Positions 43,279-51,868 of a stretch of 64,000 nucleotides of DNA are shown piece by piece (position 1 is the stretch's first letter; each line of letters begins with the position of its first letter). The translations under genes were made by a program, and so were the position numbers. The notes under the pieces are model-generated. The model searched no databases and was not told the DNA's origin. It was given only the letters and a program-made list of their open reading frames with translations. Source of the stretch: Flagellimonas olearia (lineage in GTDB: Bacteria > Bacteroidota > Bacteroidia > Flavobacteriales > Flavobacteriaceae). The stretch is from positions 1,054,001 to 1,118,000 of the forward strand of contig NZ_WELG01000002.1 in the NCBI RefSeq assembly GCF_009184425.1, given 5' to 3'.

Positions 43279-44455
43279 GACTCAGAATTTTGGATATGTT
43301 CATTTTGATGATGGGGGATATGGCAAGGCCTATGGCCAATAATACCATGAGTAGTGCCAATGCCCCGGTTTGTGCTATTTCTTTATAGTTCAGCAAGAGA
43401 GGTACACGTTGCTTGTATTGGTCCATGATCATTTCAAAAATGAAGCGCAACCCTATTTGGGACAGCAATATGCCCACGATAAAAGCAATGCCCACGATCA
43501 AGAGCCCTTCATAGGCCACCATTTTGACCAACTGCGGAACATTGGCTCCGTAGGTGCGCATCAAGGCTAGGTCAAAAGCGCGGTCCCTTACCATTCTGTA
43601 CAAGCTTATAAATATGGTGATACAAGAAATGATGAGGATGATATAGGCAATCCATGTTACCGTTTTTACACCCACTCCGGTAAACTGGTACAAGCGCTCC
43701 AGTTCATATTTTGGGAGGGCTGCTTGCATGGTGGTATTTGAATTGATGTTTCTGGGAAGTGTCAAAAAGCCCATGGGACTCCTGAACGTTACCAACAAAG
43801 AGGTAATCTCTTTCTCATGGGTATCATGGGGAGCAGCTTCATGATGGTGTACATCCCAAATGGTGTTAAGGTCGGTCACAATCAACCGATCCAATATTTT
43901 ATGGGTGGGTTTGTAGATGCCCACAACGGTCAAGGGTTCTTCATGGTCATGGTCATTTTTTTCCGCCAATCCATGGGAACTAAGGAATGTATCCCCAATA
44001 TGTAGGTCAAACCTTTCTGCCACTGCGGCTCCCAAGACAACTTCCATGGGTTTTTGAACGGCCCTTCCCAGCTCTATGGTTGCGCTATACAGTATGGAAA
44101 AATTATTGGTGGTTCCCACGATGCGATACCCTTTATAATTGTCACCATAGGAAATGGGCACGGCCATTTTTACCAAAGGATTTTTGGATAGCTTTTGAGC
44201 CTCTTTATAGGAAATGTTCCCTGTGGGATTATCTATATGCAATACTGAGGAAAGTACCAACTGTAATGGACTTCCTTTGGCACCAACCACCATATCTATG
44301 TTTCCAAGATTGCTTTCCAATTGCTGTTTGAACGATGCTTCCATTTGTTGGATTGCCAAAAGAAGGGCAATGCTTACAGACAGAATGAGAATGCTCAAAA
44401 AGGTGTATAAGGGCTTGTGCCGAAAATTCCGTATGCTGATGCTCCAAACGTTCAT
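43268..44455 (-). CDS. FtsX/LolE-type ABC transporter permease with His-rich loops
   Basis: 395 residues, four transmembrane helices (one at about 18-40, three between about 270 and 390) around a large periplasmic domain, the FtsX/MacB layout. The periplasmic domain has two His/Asp clusters, AEKNDHDHEE and DVHHHEAAPHDTHEKE, not typical of LolCE and suggestive of Zn2+ or Cu2+ contact. Related permeases (PA4065, Zrg) lie in zinc-regulated operons. It works with the ATPase encoded just upstream. Confidence 0.85.
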   Translation of the reverse strand: MNVWSISIRNFRHKPLYTFLSILILSVSIALLLAIQQMEASFKQQLESNLGNIDMVVGAKGSPLQLVLSSVLHIDNPTGNISYKEAQKLSKNPLVKMAVPISYGDNYKGYRIVGTTNNFSILYSATIELGRAVQKPMEVVLGAAVAERFDLHIGDTFLSSHGLAEKNDHDHEEPLTVVGIYKPTHKILDRLIVTDLNTIWDVHHHEAAPHDTHEKEITSLLVTFRSPMGFLTLPRNINSNTTMQAALPKYELERLYQFTGVGVKTVTWIAYIILIISCITIFISLYRMVRDRAFDLALMRTYGANVPQLVKMVAYEGLLIVGIAFIVGILLSQIGLRFIFEMIMDQYKQRVPLLLNYKEIAQTGALALLMVLLAIGLAISPIIKMNISKILSHEK

Positions 44456-45081
44456 AGTGTCAAGGAATTTTGGAACAGGGGTTGTATCCTCCCGTCGTGT
44501 GTGATTACGATAAGATTGGCATTATTGGCTGTTGCCTGATCTATAAGCAGTTGCATTACGGCCTCACAATTATCATCATCAAGGCTTGACGTGGGTTCAT
44601 CTGCCAAGATCAGTTGCGGACGGTGAATGACCGACATGGCAATACCCAGCCGTTGCAATTGTCCCTCGCTCAGTTCCCGTACTTTCTTAGATCGGCAGTC
44701 AATGATGTCCAATTGCTCCAATAGGTCCGAGATGATGGTGTTTGAAATGGCCTTGTTGGCGAAGAACAATCTGGCCTTCAAATTTTCAAATACGTTCAAG
44801 GACTGAATAGCATGGTTTTTTTGGAATACCAGACCAATGTTCTGTCCCCTGAAGCGGTCCATTTTCCTGTTTGAAAGGGAATGGATGGAGATCCCTTCAA
44901 TTTCAACCTTGCCCTCCAAAGGGGTAAGCAATCCGGCCAACAAGTGTAAAAAAGTAGTTTTGCCAACACCGGATTTCCCTAAAATGAGAAGGTTTTCATT
45001 TGGCCCCAATGAAATATCGGGAAAGTTGAAAACCAAGTCCCTTTCATCGTATTGAAAGATGAGCCCACTTGTTTTTATCAT
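44452..45081 (-). CDS. ABC transporter ATP-binding protein (LolD/MacB type)
   Basis: 209 residues from MIKTSGLIFQYDE (the 28 codons before it lack family sequence). Walker A GKSGVGKT, Q-loop VFQKNHAIQ, signature LSEGQLQR, Walker B LILADEPTSSLD and the switch His in VITHD are all present. It powers the FtsX-type permease encoded next; the two genes overlap by 4 bp. These transporters extract or move substrates on the periplasmic side and do not pass ions through the membrane themselves. Confidence 0.92.
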   Translation of the reverse strand: MIKTSGLIFQYDERDLVFNFPDISLGPNENLLILGKSGVGKTTFLHLLAGLLTPLEGKVEIEGISIHSLSNRKMDRFRGQNIGLVFQKNHAIQSLNVFENLKARLFFANKAISNTIISDLLEQLDIIDCRSKKVRELSEGQLQRLGIAMSVIHRPQLILADEPTSSLDDDNCEAVMQLLIDQATANNANLIVITHDGRIQPLFQNSLTL

Positions 45082-45092
45082 AGAAGTACACT

Positions 45093-45572
45093 TTAGTCCA
45101 CAATTTTGATATCTATGGAGGTCCTGCTCTGCCACCCTGTGGCATCGGTTACCGAAAAGGCGCAATGATAATCTCCTATATCAATGTCATTTGGAATGGC
45201 GACGGTGAGGTTGATTTCATAGGAAGTCCCACCATTTTCAATGGAATGGTTTTCCATAAATATCATGGGATTGACCGCATTTTTTATAGGACTCAACTCA
45301 CATTGGGCCCCTTGGTCGTCATGGGTGTGATGGTCAAAGTTGTGATGGATGTTGAGGCTGTATGCGGCCAGTTCCATATTATCGGTGACCATGGCCTTGA
45401 AGGTGTAGGATTGTCCTTTTTGGATTTCTTCGCAGGCCTGTGGAAACCCTTCACTATAGTTTATACTAATGGTGGGTTTTTCCTCATCTACAGATGAGCT
45501 GTCACCATTGGAACAGGATATCAGCCAGCTGATGGGAAGGATGATCAAAAGTAATTTTACTAACAGTTTCAT
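45093..45572 (-). CDS. His-rich DUF4625-like lipoprotein
   Basis: A 159-residue lipoprotein (lipobox ...WLISC, Cys20) with one Ig-like DUF4625-type domain (KPTISINYSEGFP to SRTSIDIKIVD). The core has a marked His cluster, NIHHNFDHHTHDDQG, and two Cys (QACEEIQ, AQCELS). These look like metal ligands. The gene is 11 bp before the ATPase gene; together they recall the His-rich ZrgA/PA4063 proteins of zinc operons. A hairpin separates it from the preceding lipoprotein gene. Confidence 0.75.
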   Translation of the reverse strand: MKLLVKLLLIILPISWLISCSNGDSSSVDEEKPTISINYSEGFPQACEEIQKGQSYTFKAMVTDNMELAAYSLNIHHNFDHHTHDDQGAQCELSPIKNAVNPMIFMENHSIENGGTSYEINLTVAIPNDIDIGDYHCAFSVTDATGWQSRTSIDIKIVD

Positions 45573-45587
45573 TTTGAAAAAATTAAA

Positions 45588-45617
45588 GCCGCATGGTATG
45601 GTGCCATGCCATGCGGC
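45588..45617 (-). terminator. Strong hairpin (attenuator) inside the metal-uptake operon
   Basis: GCCGCATGG (45588-45596) pairs with CCATGCGGC (45609-45617), and the inner part (ATGG/CCAT) extends the stem, giving an almost uninterrupted 14-bp stem. Read on the minus strand it is followed by a T-rich tract. It lies between two lipoprotein genes and should lower expression of the ABC genes downstream. Confidence 0.65.
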
Positions 45618-45625
45618 GATTAGGA

Positions 45626-46405
45626 TTATGATTCGGTTACGTCAATGTGGGTTTCATACTCGTAGGTATTCCCATCTTCATCCTCAATGGTGAAAATGAT
45701 ATGATATTCGCCGGCTGGCGCTGTGACCGGCACATCAATATGCTTGTGGAATTCTGCTTCGGTCAGCTCGTGGAAATCTTCTGAGTAATCACCTTCAAAA
45801 TCCCATTCCACTTCACCTTCTCCAACTTCTAGGCCATGGGCATGTACATCAACCATTACCTCATGGATTCCATGAACGGCACCAATCATAAATTCCACGT
45901 GAAAGTCACTTCCCCTGGCCACGGTTTCATCCATATCAAAATCACTTATAGTGATCGGGTCCAAAACTTGTACATGGCCTTCAGCTTCCGTACTGTTGCC
46001 CAGCTCGTCGGTTACCGTCAAAACAATATGGTATTCCCCGGCCGGAATGTTGGAAGGAATGTCTATGTGCTCATGGAAAGTGGGGTTTATGACCAAATAA
46101 CTGGCATCTGTCCAGGTTTGTTCATAATCCCATTCCACTTCGCCCTCTCCCACTTCCAGGTCATGGGCATGGATGTCAATGGAAATGCTGCTTACAATGC
46201 CTTCTGCAGTAATCTCTGCTTCCAAATGGATGTCGGACCCTTTGTAGGCTACTTGATCGGTGGAATGCGAGCTGCCTTCCCCGTATTCAAAATTGGAGAC
46301 TGTAGGGGCAGCTACGGGTGGAGTGCCTTCATCATCACTGCTACAGGAATAGAGGGCGAGGCCTAAAAAAATGATAAGTGCTAAAGATTTAAAATTTGCT
46401 TTCAT
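45626..46405 (-). CDS. Two-domain His-rich DUF4625-like lipoprotein
   Basis: A 259-residue lipoprotein (Cys21 in YSCSSDDEG; the acidic run after Cys suits surface display). It holds two duplicated DUF4625-type domains: SIDIHAHDLEVGEGEVEWDYE...FHEHIDIP in the first and MVDVHAHGLEVGEGEVEWDFE...FHKHIDVP in the second. Each copy keeps the HAH and HxHID His pairs, so each may bind a metal ion. It is encoded 37 bp after the TonB receptor gene. Confidence 0.8.
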   Translation of the reverse strand: MKANFKSLALIIFLGLALYSCSSDDEGTPPVAAPTVSNFEYGEGSSHSTDQVAYKGSDIHLEAEITAEGIVSSISIDIHAHDLEVGEGEVEWDYEQTWTDASYLVINPTFHEHIDIPSNIPAGEYHIVLTVTDELGNSTEAEGHVQVLDPITISDFDMDETVARGSDFHVEFMIGAVHGIHEVMVDVHAHGLEVGEGEVEWDFEGDYSEDFHELTEAEFHKHIDVPVTAPAGEYHIIFTIEDEDGNTYEYETHIDVTES

Positions 46406-46441
46406 ACTACTTGTTTTTGGGTTATACTAATTTGATTTATA

Positions 46442-48811
46442 TTAAAATGGTATGGTGGCCGAAACCGATAGGTTCCTACCGGGTTCGGGTACATCTATAA
46501 GTCTGTAAAAACTGGTGTGGTCGTAATACTCCGTGTTGAACACATTGTTGAGTTTGACGCGCATTTGCATGGGTTTGCCGTTTCCAAAGAGAGGCAGTTG
46601 GGTCATGGCGGACAGGTTGAACGCTTGATACCCTTCCGTTCGCTCTTCGGGGGGCACAATTTCATTTTGCGCGGCCGTTGCCCTAAAATCAATGGTGATC
46701 AATGGCTGTTGAAAAAACAGGACACCCTTAAATTGATAATTGATTGAGAACAGACCGGACAGGGGAGGGGAAAAAGGCAAGGTGAAATCCTTTTTAGGAC
46801 CACTGGTCTGTCTTGCATATACGTATTCCAAGGAAGCTTCCAAGTGCAAGGCGTCGGTCAGGTTGGACCCTGCTTTGACCTCACCGCCAAACCGGAACAC
46901 CTTACTTTGGGTATACTCATAGATTTGAAGGGTCTCGTAATAATTGGGTGTGGGGTTCAGATAGATGAAGTTGTCAAATAAATTCACAAAAGGACTTATG
47001 CCCAGAGTAAACCACTGGTTGGAGTGATCAATGGCCAAATCCACTTGATAGGATTCCTCGGGATCTAGATCAATGTTGCCCCGCTCGTAGCGATACATGT
47101 GATAGTTGACCCCATCTGAAGCCAATTCGTTGGCCAATGGCATCCGGAAACTTTTCCCCAAATTGATTTTGTAGGTGGTATTTTTGCTTAGGTAGCTTAT
47201 ACCCACCGAACCACTGAGATTTCCAAAATTCAGGCTTTTGTCCTGTGCACGTTGTAAGCGAGCATAGGAGGTTGTGCCATTTGGGTTGTTGATGGTGGAT
47301 GTAAACCAATCGTAATAGGCCTTGGTTTCCACAAGACCCGCATCGTACCGCAGGCCAGCTTGCAAATGGAAGTTTTCGTTGATTTTGAAATGGTCATAGG
47401 CGAAGACCCCTGCTGAATACCGGTCGTACTCCGGAATCAAGAAACCCCACCCGCCAATATTGTTGTTCTGAAGCTCGGCGTCCATTCCAAAAACCACATC
47501 ATGTTTTGCATTGGGCCTAAAGGTGTCCTTGGCATTTATGGAAAAGGTGTTCTTGGTAAAAATTCTTTCCCTGCTGTTGGGTGGAGTGGGCATATAGCCA
47601 TGGGGTACGGGCTCTGAATGCTCTTCCCTTTGGTTGTTTTGGTAGCCCAGATCTAGGTGCAGGGTGTGTTTCCCTTTATAGAGGGTGGTATTGTTGATGA
47701 CCTTAAAATGGTTCACTTTGTGAAAGGGAAGGTCTACATCCCTATTGGAGCCATCATAATCAATGGTTGAGGTCCTTACCTCCAATCCGTGCGCGTTGGC
47801 AAAAAAGCCGTTTTTGGCATTGACATTGCTGAAAAAGGTCTCGGATTTGATGTCATCTTTTGCAAATCCAATACTGAAACTGGCATTGGCCTCCCTTCCT
47901 GCAGTATTTCTTAAATGGTTTTCATGGAGTTCAAAAATGTAGCTTTCGTACCGTATCCGATCGGTGGGTACTTTATAATCCCCATAATCCCTGTAAGTGA
48001 GCCTGGCTCGGTAGAACCAGTTTTGTTTTCTGGTTTGGATTCCTGCGGATACTCCCAATAGATCATTGTTGGTTTCCCCCAAGAGATTTACTTCTCCTCC
48101 AAAAGAATTTGGTAAGGGAATGTTTGGGGGTTGAATGTCCACAACACCGGCTATGGCATCGGAACCATAGAGTAAGGAAGCCGGACCTTTTATAATTTGG
48201 ATGTTGTCTATCCCATATTGATCTATTTCCAACCCATGGTCGTTGCCCCATTGCTGGGCTTCGTGCTTTATGCCATTTTGCACCACACTCACCCTGTTGA
48301 ACCCCAATCCCCTAATAGTGGGCTTGGACTGTCCAGAACCTATGGTCATGGTACTGACCCCGGGAATTTTCCGCAGGGTCTGCATAAGGCTGTTTTCCCG
48401 GTTTTTCTCCAGAAATTCTTTGTTCACCCCAACAGAAATGGTGGAAAGTTCTTGGGCTTTGCGGTGTTCGGTCTTTCCGTAAAGTTCCACCTCATCAAGG
48501 TTGGTGACAGATGCCACTAATTCAATGTTTACCCGGCCCATATTGGGATTGACCTCCAGGGTAAGCTGTTGGGAGGTGTATCCTATATGGGTTATTGTAA
48601 ATTTTTTTGGGCCTTGGGGGACATTTTCAATACTGAATTCACCACGATCGGACGAAACGGCAAATAAATTATCACCTATGATGTTGGCCCCAATAATTGG
48701 ACTTTGGGTATGGGCATCTATAATAACTCCATTTATGGTATGGAGTTCTTGTGCAGATGCTTGAAGGCATAGACCGATGTATAGCCATGCCATGAGCATT
48801 TTGTTGCGCAT
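46442..48811 (-). CDS. TonB-dependent receptor of the metal-uptake operon
   Basis: 789 residues: signal peptide (ending ASAQ), CarboxypepD_reg-like domain (about 25-110), plug (KPTIRGLGFNRVSVVQNG, and IQIIKGPASLLYGSDAIAGVVDI), and a barrel with many His (LRNTAGREAN..., HGLEVRTS, REEHSEPVPHGYMP) ending ATIPF. The loop HSEPVPHGYMPTPPN recalls the His-rich loop of ZnuD-like zinc receptors. With the downstream His-rich lipoproteins and ABC transporter, zinc or another divalent metal is the likely substrate. Confidence 0.88.
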   Translation of the reverse strand: MRNKMLMAWLYIGLCLQASAQELHTINGVIIDAHTQSPIIGANIIGDNLFAVSSDRGEFSIENVPQGPKKFTITHIGYTSQQLTLEVNPNMGRVNIELVASVTNLDEVELYGKTEHRKAQELSTISVGVNKEFLEKNRENSLMQTLRKIPGVSTMTIGSGQSKPTIRGLGFNRVSVVQNGIKHEAQQWGNDHGLEIDQYGIDNIQIIKGPASLLYGSDAIAGVVDIQPPNIPLPNSFGGEVNLLGETNNDLLGVSAGIQTRKQNWFYRARLTYRDYGDYKVPTDRIRYESYIFELHENHLRNTAGREANASFSIGFAKDDIKSETFFSNVNAKNGFFANAHGLEVRTSTIDYDGSNRDVDLPFHKVNHFKVINNTTLYKGKHTLHLDLGYQNNQREEHSEPVPHGYMPTPPNSRERIFTKNTFSINAKDTFRPNAKHDVVFGMDAELQNNNIGGWGFLIPEYDRYSAGVFAYDHFKINENFHLQAGLRYDAGLVETKAYYDWFTSTINNPNGTTSYARLQRAQDKSLNFGNLSGSVGISYLSKNTTYKINLGKSFRMPLANELASDGVNYHMYRYERGNIDLDPEESYQVDLAIDHSNQWFTLGISPFVNLFDNFIYLNPTPNYYETLQIYEYTQSKVFRFGGEVKAGSNLTDALHLEASLEYVYARQTSGPKKDFTLPFSPPLSGLFSINYQFKGVLFFQQPLITIDFRATAAQNEIVPPEERTEGYQAFNLSAMTQLPLFGNGKPMQMRVKLNNVFNTEYYDHTSFYRLIDVPEPGRNLSVSATIPF

Positions 48812-49033
48812 TATGTAAATACTATAAAATTGTAGGATATGCTCCTGACAAGGAGCTTAATGGCCAGGTTCCATTACATCTTGTGTAAGCAATAATTGTA
48901 CAGGTTGCCCTAAAAAGGCTGTACGTGTACCATACAATGTGCTACAAATAAATCTCTGTTGAAATTGTAGGAACTATTGGGTTTGACCCAAAGGGTAACA
49001 GTACAATATTTATTAAAAATGTAAGGAAGAAAA

Positions 49034-49339
49034 TTAGGCTGTGGGAGGGGGGCGCGAAAATGGAAGGTTTAGGCTTGTGCCGGATGGAATGTGTACATCA
49101 TAATCTACGCCGATTTCCTTTTGAAGGACAAATTCAACAATTTTGGTCAGGGGTTCGTGTGAATCTGAAAGTACAGCAGGTACTTGATGGTCCGCTGCAA
49201 TATTGTGGCATATGGCACAATGGTCTAGGTAGTCCTTATCGTCATCATGCGAAAGTACGTGCAACCCTGCAAGCTCCGTGGTAAGGAACAATGCGAGGAA
49301 AAAGTACGTAATGCTATGTATGAGACGATTTTTTTTCAT
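49034..49339 (-). CDS. Small exported HYC_CC_PP-like protein
   Basis: 101 residues; hydrophobic N terminus (LIHSITYFFLALFLTTELAG), then HVLSHDDDKDYLDHCAICHNIAADHQVP and a Pro-rich end FSRPPPTA. The HCxxCH cluster and PPP end resemble the small HYC_CC_PP proteins that often precede TonB receptors in Bacteroidetes. It is likely first gene of the metal-uptake operon. The 222-bp gap before the receptor gene holds a small hairpin (GCTCCT/AGGAGC, 48841-48856). Confidence 0.65.
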   Translation of the reverse strand: MKKNRLIHSITYFFLALFLTTELAGLHVLSHDDDKDYLDHCAICHNIAADHQVPAVLSDSHEPLTKIVEFVLQKEIGVDYDVHIPSGTSLNLPFSRPPPTA

Positions 49340-49437
49340 ACGCTCACAAACTTATTAAAAAAGTTCTGTTATTGTTGTGTACACCATGTTAATATGGGAT
49401 TTTTTGAAGTAATTGATACAAAACTGAACGCTTTTGT

Positions 49438-50346
49438 TCAAAAATTTTCCTCGGTCAGCTCCTTATTGATTACTGCTCCGGCAAAATTTCCTTGGTGCAC
49501 GGCATTGGCCACCGAACGCATAGGGGAGGTATTATCACCGCAGGCATATATGCCATCAACGGTCGTTTTTTGCAGTCCATCTATTTTGATGTATCCCTGT
49601 TCTGTGATTTCACAACCCAATGTTTCTGGAATCTTACAGTATTGTTCAAAGGGGATTCCGGCGTAGATTGCATCAAATGGCAATATCTTCCCATCTTTAA
49701 AAACCACATGGGCAATGTTTCCATTTTCATGTTCAATGTGATGGATTTCACCTTCTTCAATTTTGATGGTGTGCTGTTGAAGCTTTTCCAATTGTTCCAT
49801 GGCAAAATCAGTTGTATTGGAAGTAATAATGGTGAGGTTCTTGGTAAGATTGTTGACCAACCCGGCTAGATGAAAGGCCTTTTCCGCAGGGGCCCATATA
49901 CCGGTCTTTTTTCCATGAAATTCATAGCCATGGCAATAGGGGCAATGGATAAGTGTTTTTCCCCAACATTCAGAAAATCCGGGGATATTGGGAACATTGT
50001 CCTTCACGCCCGTGGCAAAAATCAACTTCTCGGTCTCAAATTTTTTACCGGATTGTGTGCTGATTTCAAAACCTTCGGTGGTTTTTTTTCCATCAATGGC
50101 AACATCCGTATGAAAATGAACAGTATTGTATTGTGATACCTGTTGTTGGGCAAGGGATGAGATTTCCGAAGGGGTCTTTCCGTCTTGGGTGAGAAAGTTA
50201 TGGGAGTGGGGCGTGGGTTTATTGCAAGGTTCACCCGAATCTATCACCAAAACTTTTTTTAAAGATCTACCAAGGGTCATGGCTGCTGATAAACCGGCAT
50301 AGCTGCCACCGATAATGATCACATCAAAAACGCTACTTTGTTCCAT
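49438..50346 (-). CDS. Thioredoxin-reductase-like FAD/NAD(P) oxidoreductase
   Basis: A 302-residue flavoprotein of the small TrxR group. It has the FAD loop DVIIIGGSYAGLSAAMTLG, the redox-active CPYCHGYE near residue 137 (TrxR has CATC), and the C-terminal FAD motif DGIYACGDNTSPMRSVANAVHQG. Proteins with CPYCHG are common in Bacteroidetes and of unknown partner. It is divergent from the Fur-type regulator gene 78 bp away, which may control it. Confidence 0.85.
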   Translation of the reverse strand: MEQSSVFDVIIIGGSYAGLSAAMTLGRSLKKVLVIDSGEPCNKPTPHSHNFLTQDGKTPSEISSLAQQQVSQYNTVHFHTDVAIDGKKTTEGFEISTQSGKKFETEKLIFATGVKDNVPNIPGFSECWGKTLIHCPYCHGYEFHGKKTGIWAPAEKAFHLAGLVNNLTKNLTIITSNTTDFAMEQLEKLQQHTIKIEEGEIHHIEHENGNIAHVVFKDGKILPFDAIYAGIPFEQYCKIPETLGCEITEQGYIKIDGLQKTTVDGIYACGDNTSPMRSVANAVHQGNFAGAVINKELTEENF

Positions 50347-50424
50347 TTTATGGTTTTATGGGGGATTGGGTTGCCAAAGTTAGAAACATTTTTTATTATT
50401 GCAACATAATCGCATTAATAAATT

Positions 50425-50799
50425 ATGAAGCGAAGAAGCACACCTACCAAAGAAGCGGTATTGGATTTGTTGTCCCGGAGAGGCAAGGCCATGAGCCAGG
50501 ATGCCATTGAGAGGGAAATAGATATCGATATCAACCGTGCGACCATCTATAGGGTCCTGAACAGTTTCTGTGACGATGGCATTGTGCATAGAATTGTGGC
50601 CGAAGATGGGAAGCAGTATTTTGCATTTTGTATCAACTGTGGGGAAAACCAAGTGCCAACACATCACTTTCATTTCAGATGTACCACATGCAAAACCATA
50701 GAGTGTTTAAAGGAAGAGGTGCATTTTTCGCTGCCCATCGGCTATCAGGTAGAGAAGGTGAACTGTATTTTGACCGGAACTTGTGAGGATTGTTCTTGA
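50425..50799 (+). CDS. Fur/Zur-family metalloregulator
   Basis: A 124-residue regulator: N-terminal winged helix (TPTKEAVLDLLSRRGKAMSQDAIE, then INRATIYRVLNSFCDDGIVHRI) and a C-terminal metal/dimer domain with HHFHFRCTTCKTIECL and CEDC. The two CxxC pairs (CTTC, CEDC) form the structural zinc site, and the His run gives the sensing site. Position between the zinc-type TonB/ABC operon and the MbnP-MbnH operon suggests it is Zur or another metal sensor for them. Fur itself cannot be excluded. Confidence 0.85.
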   Translation: MKRRSTPTKEAVLDLLSRRGKAMSQDAIEREIDIDINRATIYRVLNSFCDDGIVHRIVAEDGKQYFAFCINCGENQVPTHHFHFRCTTCKTIECLKEEVHFSLPIGYQVEKVNCILTGTCEDCS

Positions 50800-50828
50800 C
50801 TTATGATTTCATGTGAATTTTCAAAAAG

Positions 50829-50866
50829 AAAGCCCTCTAGAATCCAAAGATTCTAGAGGGCTTTTT
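50829..50866. terminator. Bidirectional terminator
   Basis: Perfect 16-bp inverted repeat (AAAGCCCTCTAGAATC 50829-50844; complement 50849-50864) with a 4-nt loop and flanking A and T tracts. It sits between the convergent Fur-type and outer-membrane protein genes. Confidence 0.88.
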
Positions 50867-50887
50867 AAGCTCACCAAGTGAAATTGA

Positions 50888-51868
50888 TTATATGTTGATA
50901 TTGACGTAAATGGCCCATCTGTTTTTGGCCTCGACCTTTCCATTGTTCAAGTCCTGAGCCAAAGGTAGCATACTTGACACACCAAGGGCCAAGGTCTTAT
51001 AGTTGAGTTCCACACCCGCCTTTCCAAAAAAGACATAGCCACCCGTGTCGTTGACCTCCAAACCAAACTCTTTATTTTTTTCGAAATGTTCACCACCAAC
51101 ACCTATTTGGGGAGTAAGGGCAAAATCAGTACCAAAATAATAGGTCTTAAAAGTGTTAAGGGTGTAATTCAACTGGTTTCCAAAGCGATACTCTTTGTCA
51201 TTTTCAGACTTGAAAGTGTAATTCACCATAAAGGACAATCCCCAATTTCTGTGCTTTAGGCCATAATTGGCGGCCAAAAGATAATCCCAACTTCCTGTAC
51301 CCAATTGAAAACTAGGGTTGACGCTGCCCTCAAGGTTTTCGGAATCAAACTTTCCTGTGGGCATTTTAATTCCACCTCCCAATTGTAGGGTATGTTCAGG
51401 TTTTATGGAAACAATACTGTCCGGGGTTTGTTGTAGAACCTGATAGAAACCAAGGACTGTAGCATCTCCTAAACCATTGATATTCTGTTCTATGCCATCT
51501 GCAAATGTACGGGTATGGAATTGGTACGGTAGAACGGCATTTACCATAAACCGTTGTCCAATGGGCACTTGGGCCCATAATTGAACGGTATTGAAATTTT
51601 CATCAATCCAGGGGGAATTCGCGAAAATGCCATCTCTGGATTGGTAACGTTGCCCTATATACCTTAGCCCAAAGAAATTGTTGTTCAAACCGGTACCAAA
51701 GCCCATGCTGCCCCCATTTCCACTACAACCACAGGTGTCGCAAAAGTCGTATAAGAGGAAGCCCTTCGAATTTAATTTGGAACAAGGGTTGGTCGGGATT
51801 TCGTTTCCCTTCAGGGATAAGGTCCCTAAAAATAAGATGAGTACTATGCTATAAATTTTCATGTTCAA
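50888..51868 (-). CDS. Predicted outer-membrane beta-barrel protein of the MbnP/MbnH operon
   Basis: A 326-residue protein with a signal peptide (to about residue 21), an N-terminal Cys cluster (FCDTCGCSGNGG) and then alternating amphipathic strands (FFGLRYIGQRYQSR, TVQLWAQVPIGQRFMVNAVLPYQ, ...RWAIYVNINI), a barrel pattern ending in Ile. It overlaps the cytochrome gene by 4 bp (ATGA). It may be the outer-membrane channel of a copper system; the Cys motif could receive the metal. No named family is assigned. Confidence 0.75.
   Translation of the reverse strand: MNMKIYSIVLILFLGTLSLKGNEIPTNPCSKLNSKGFLLYDFCDTCGCSGNGGSMGFGTGLNNNFFGLRYIGQRYQSRDGIFANSPWIDENFNTVQLWAQVPIGQRFMVNAVLPYQFHTRTFADGIEQNINGLGDATVLGFYQVLQQTPDSIVSIKPEHTLQLGGGIKMPTGKFDSENLEGSVNPSFQLGTGSWDYLLAANYGLKHRNWGLSFMVNYTFKSENDKEYRFGNQLNYTLNTFKTYYFGTDFALTPQIGVGGEHFEKNKEFGLEVNDTGGYVFFGKAGVELNYKTLALGVSSMLPLAQDLNNGKVEAKNRWAIYVNINI

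Noticed and set aside
48841-48856. GCTCCT/AGGAGC hairpin before the TonB receptor gene as a Zur box or terminator
   Set aside because: The stem is only 6 bp, has no T-run on either strand, and does not resemble a Zur operator known to me; left as a minor structure.
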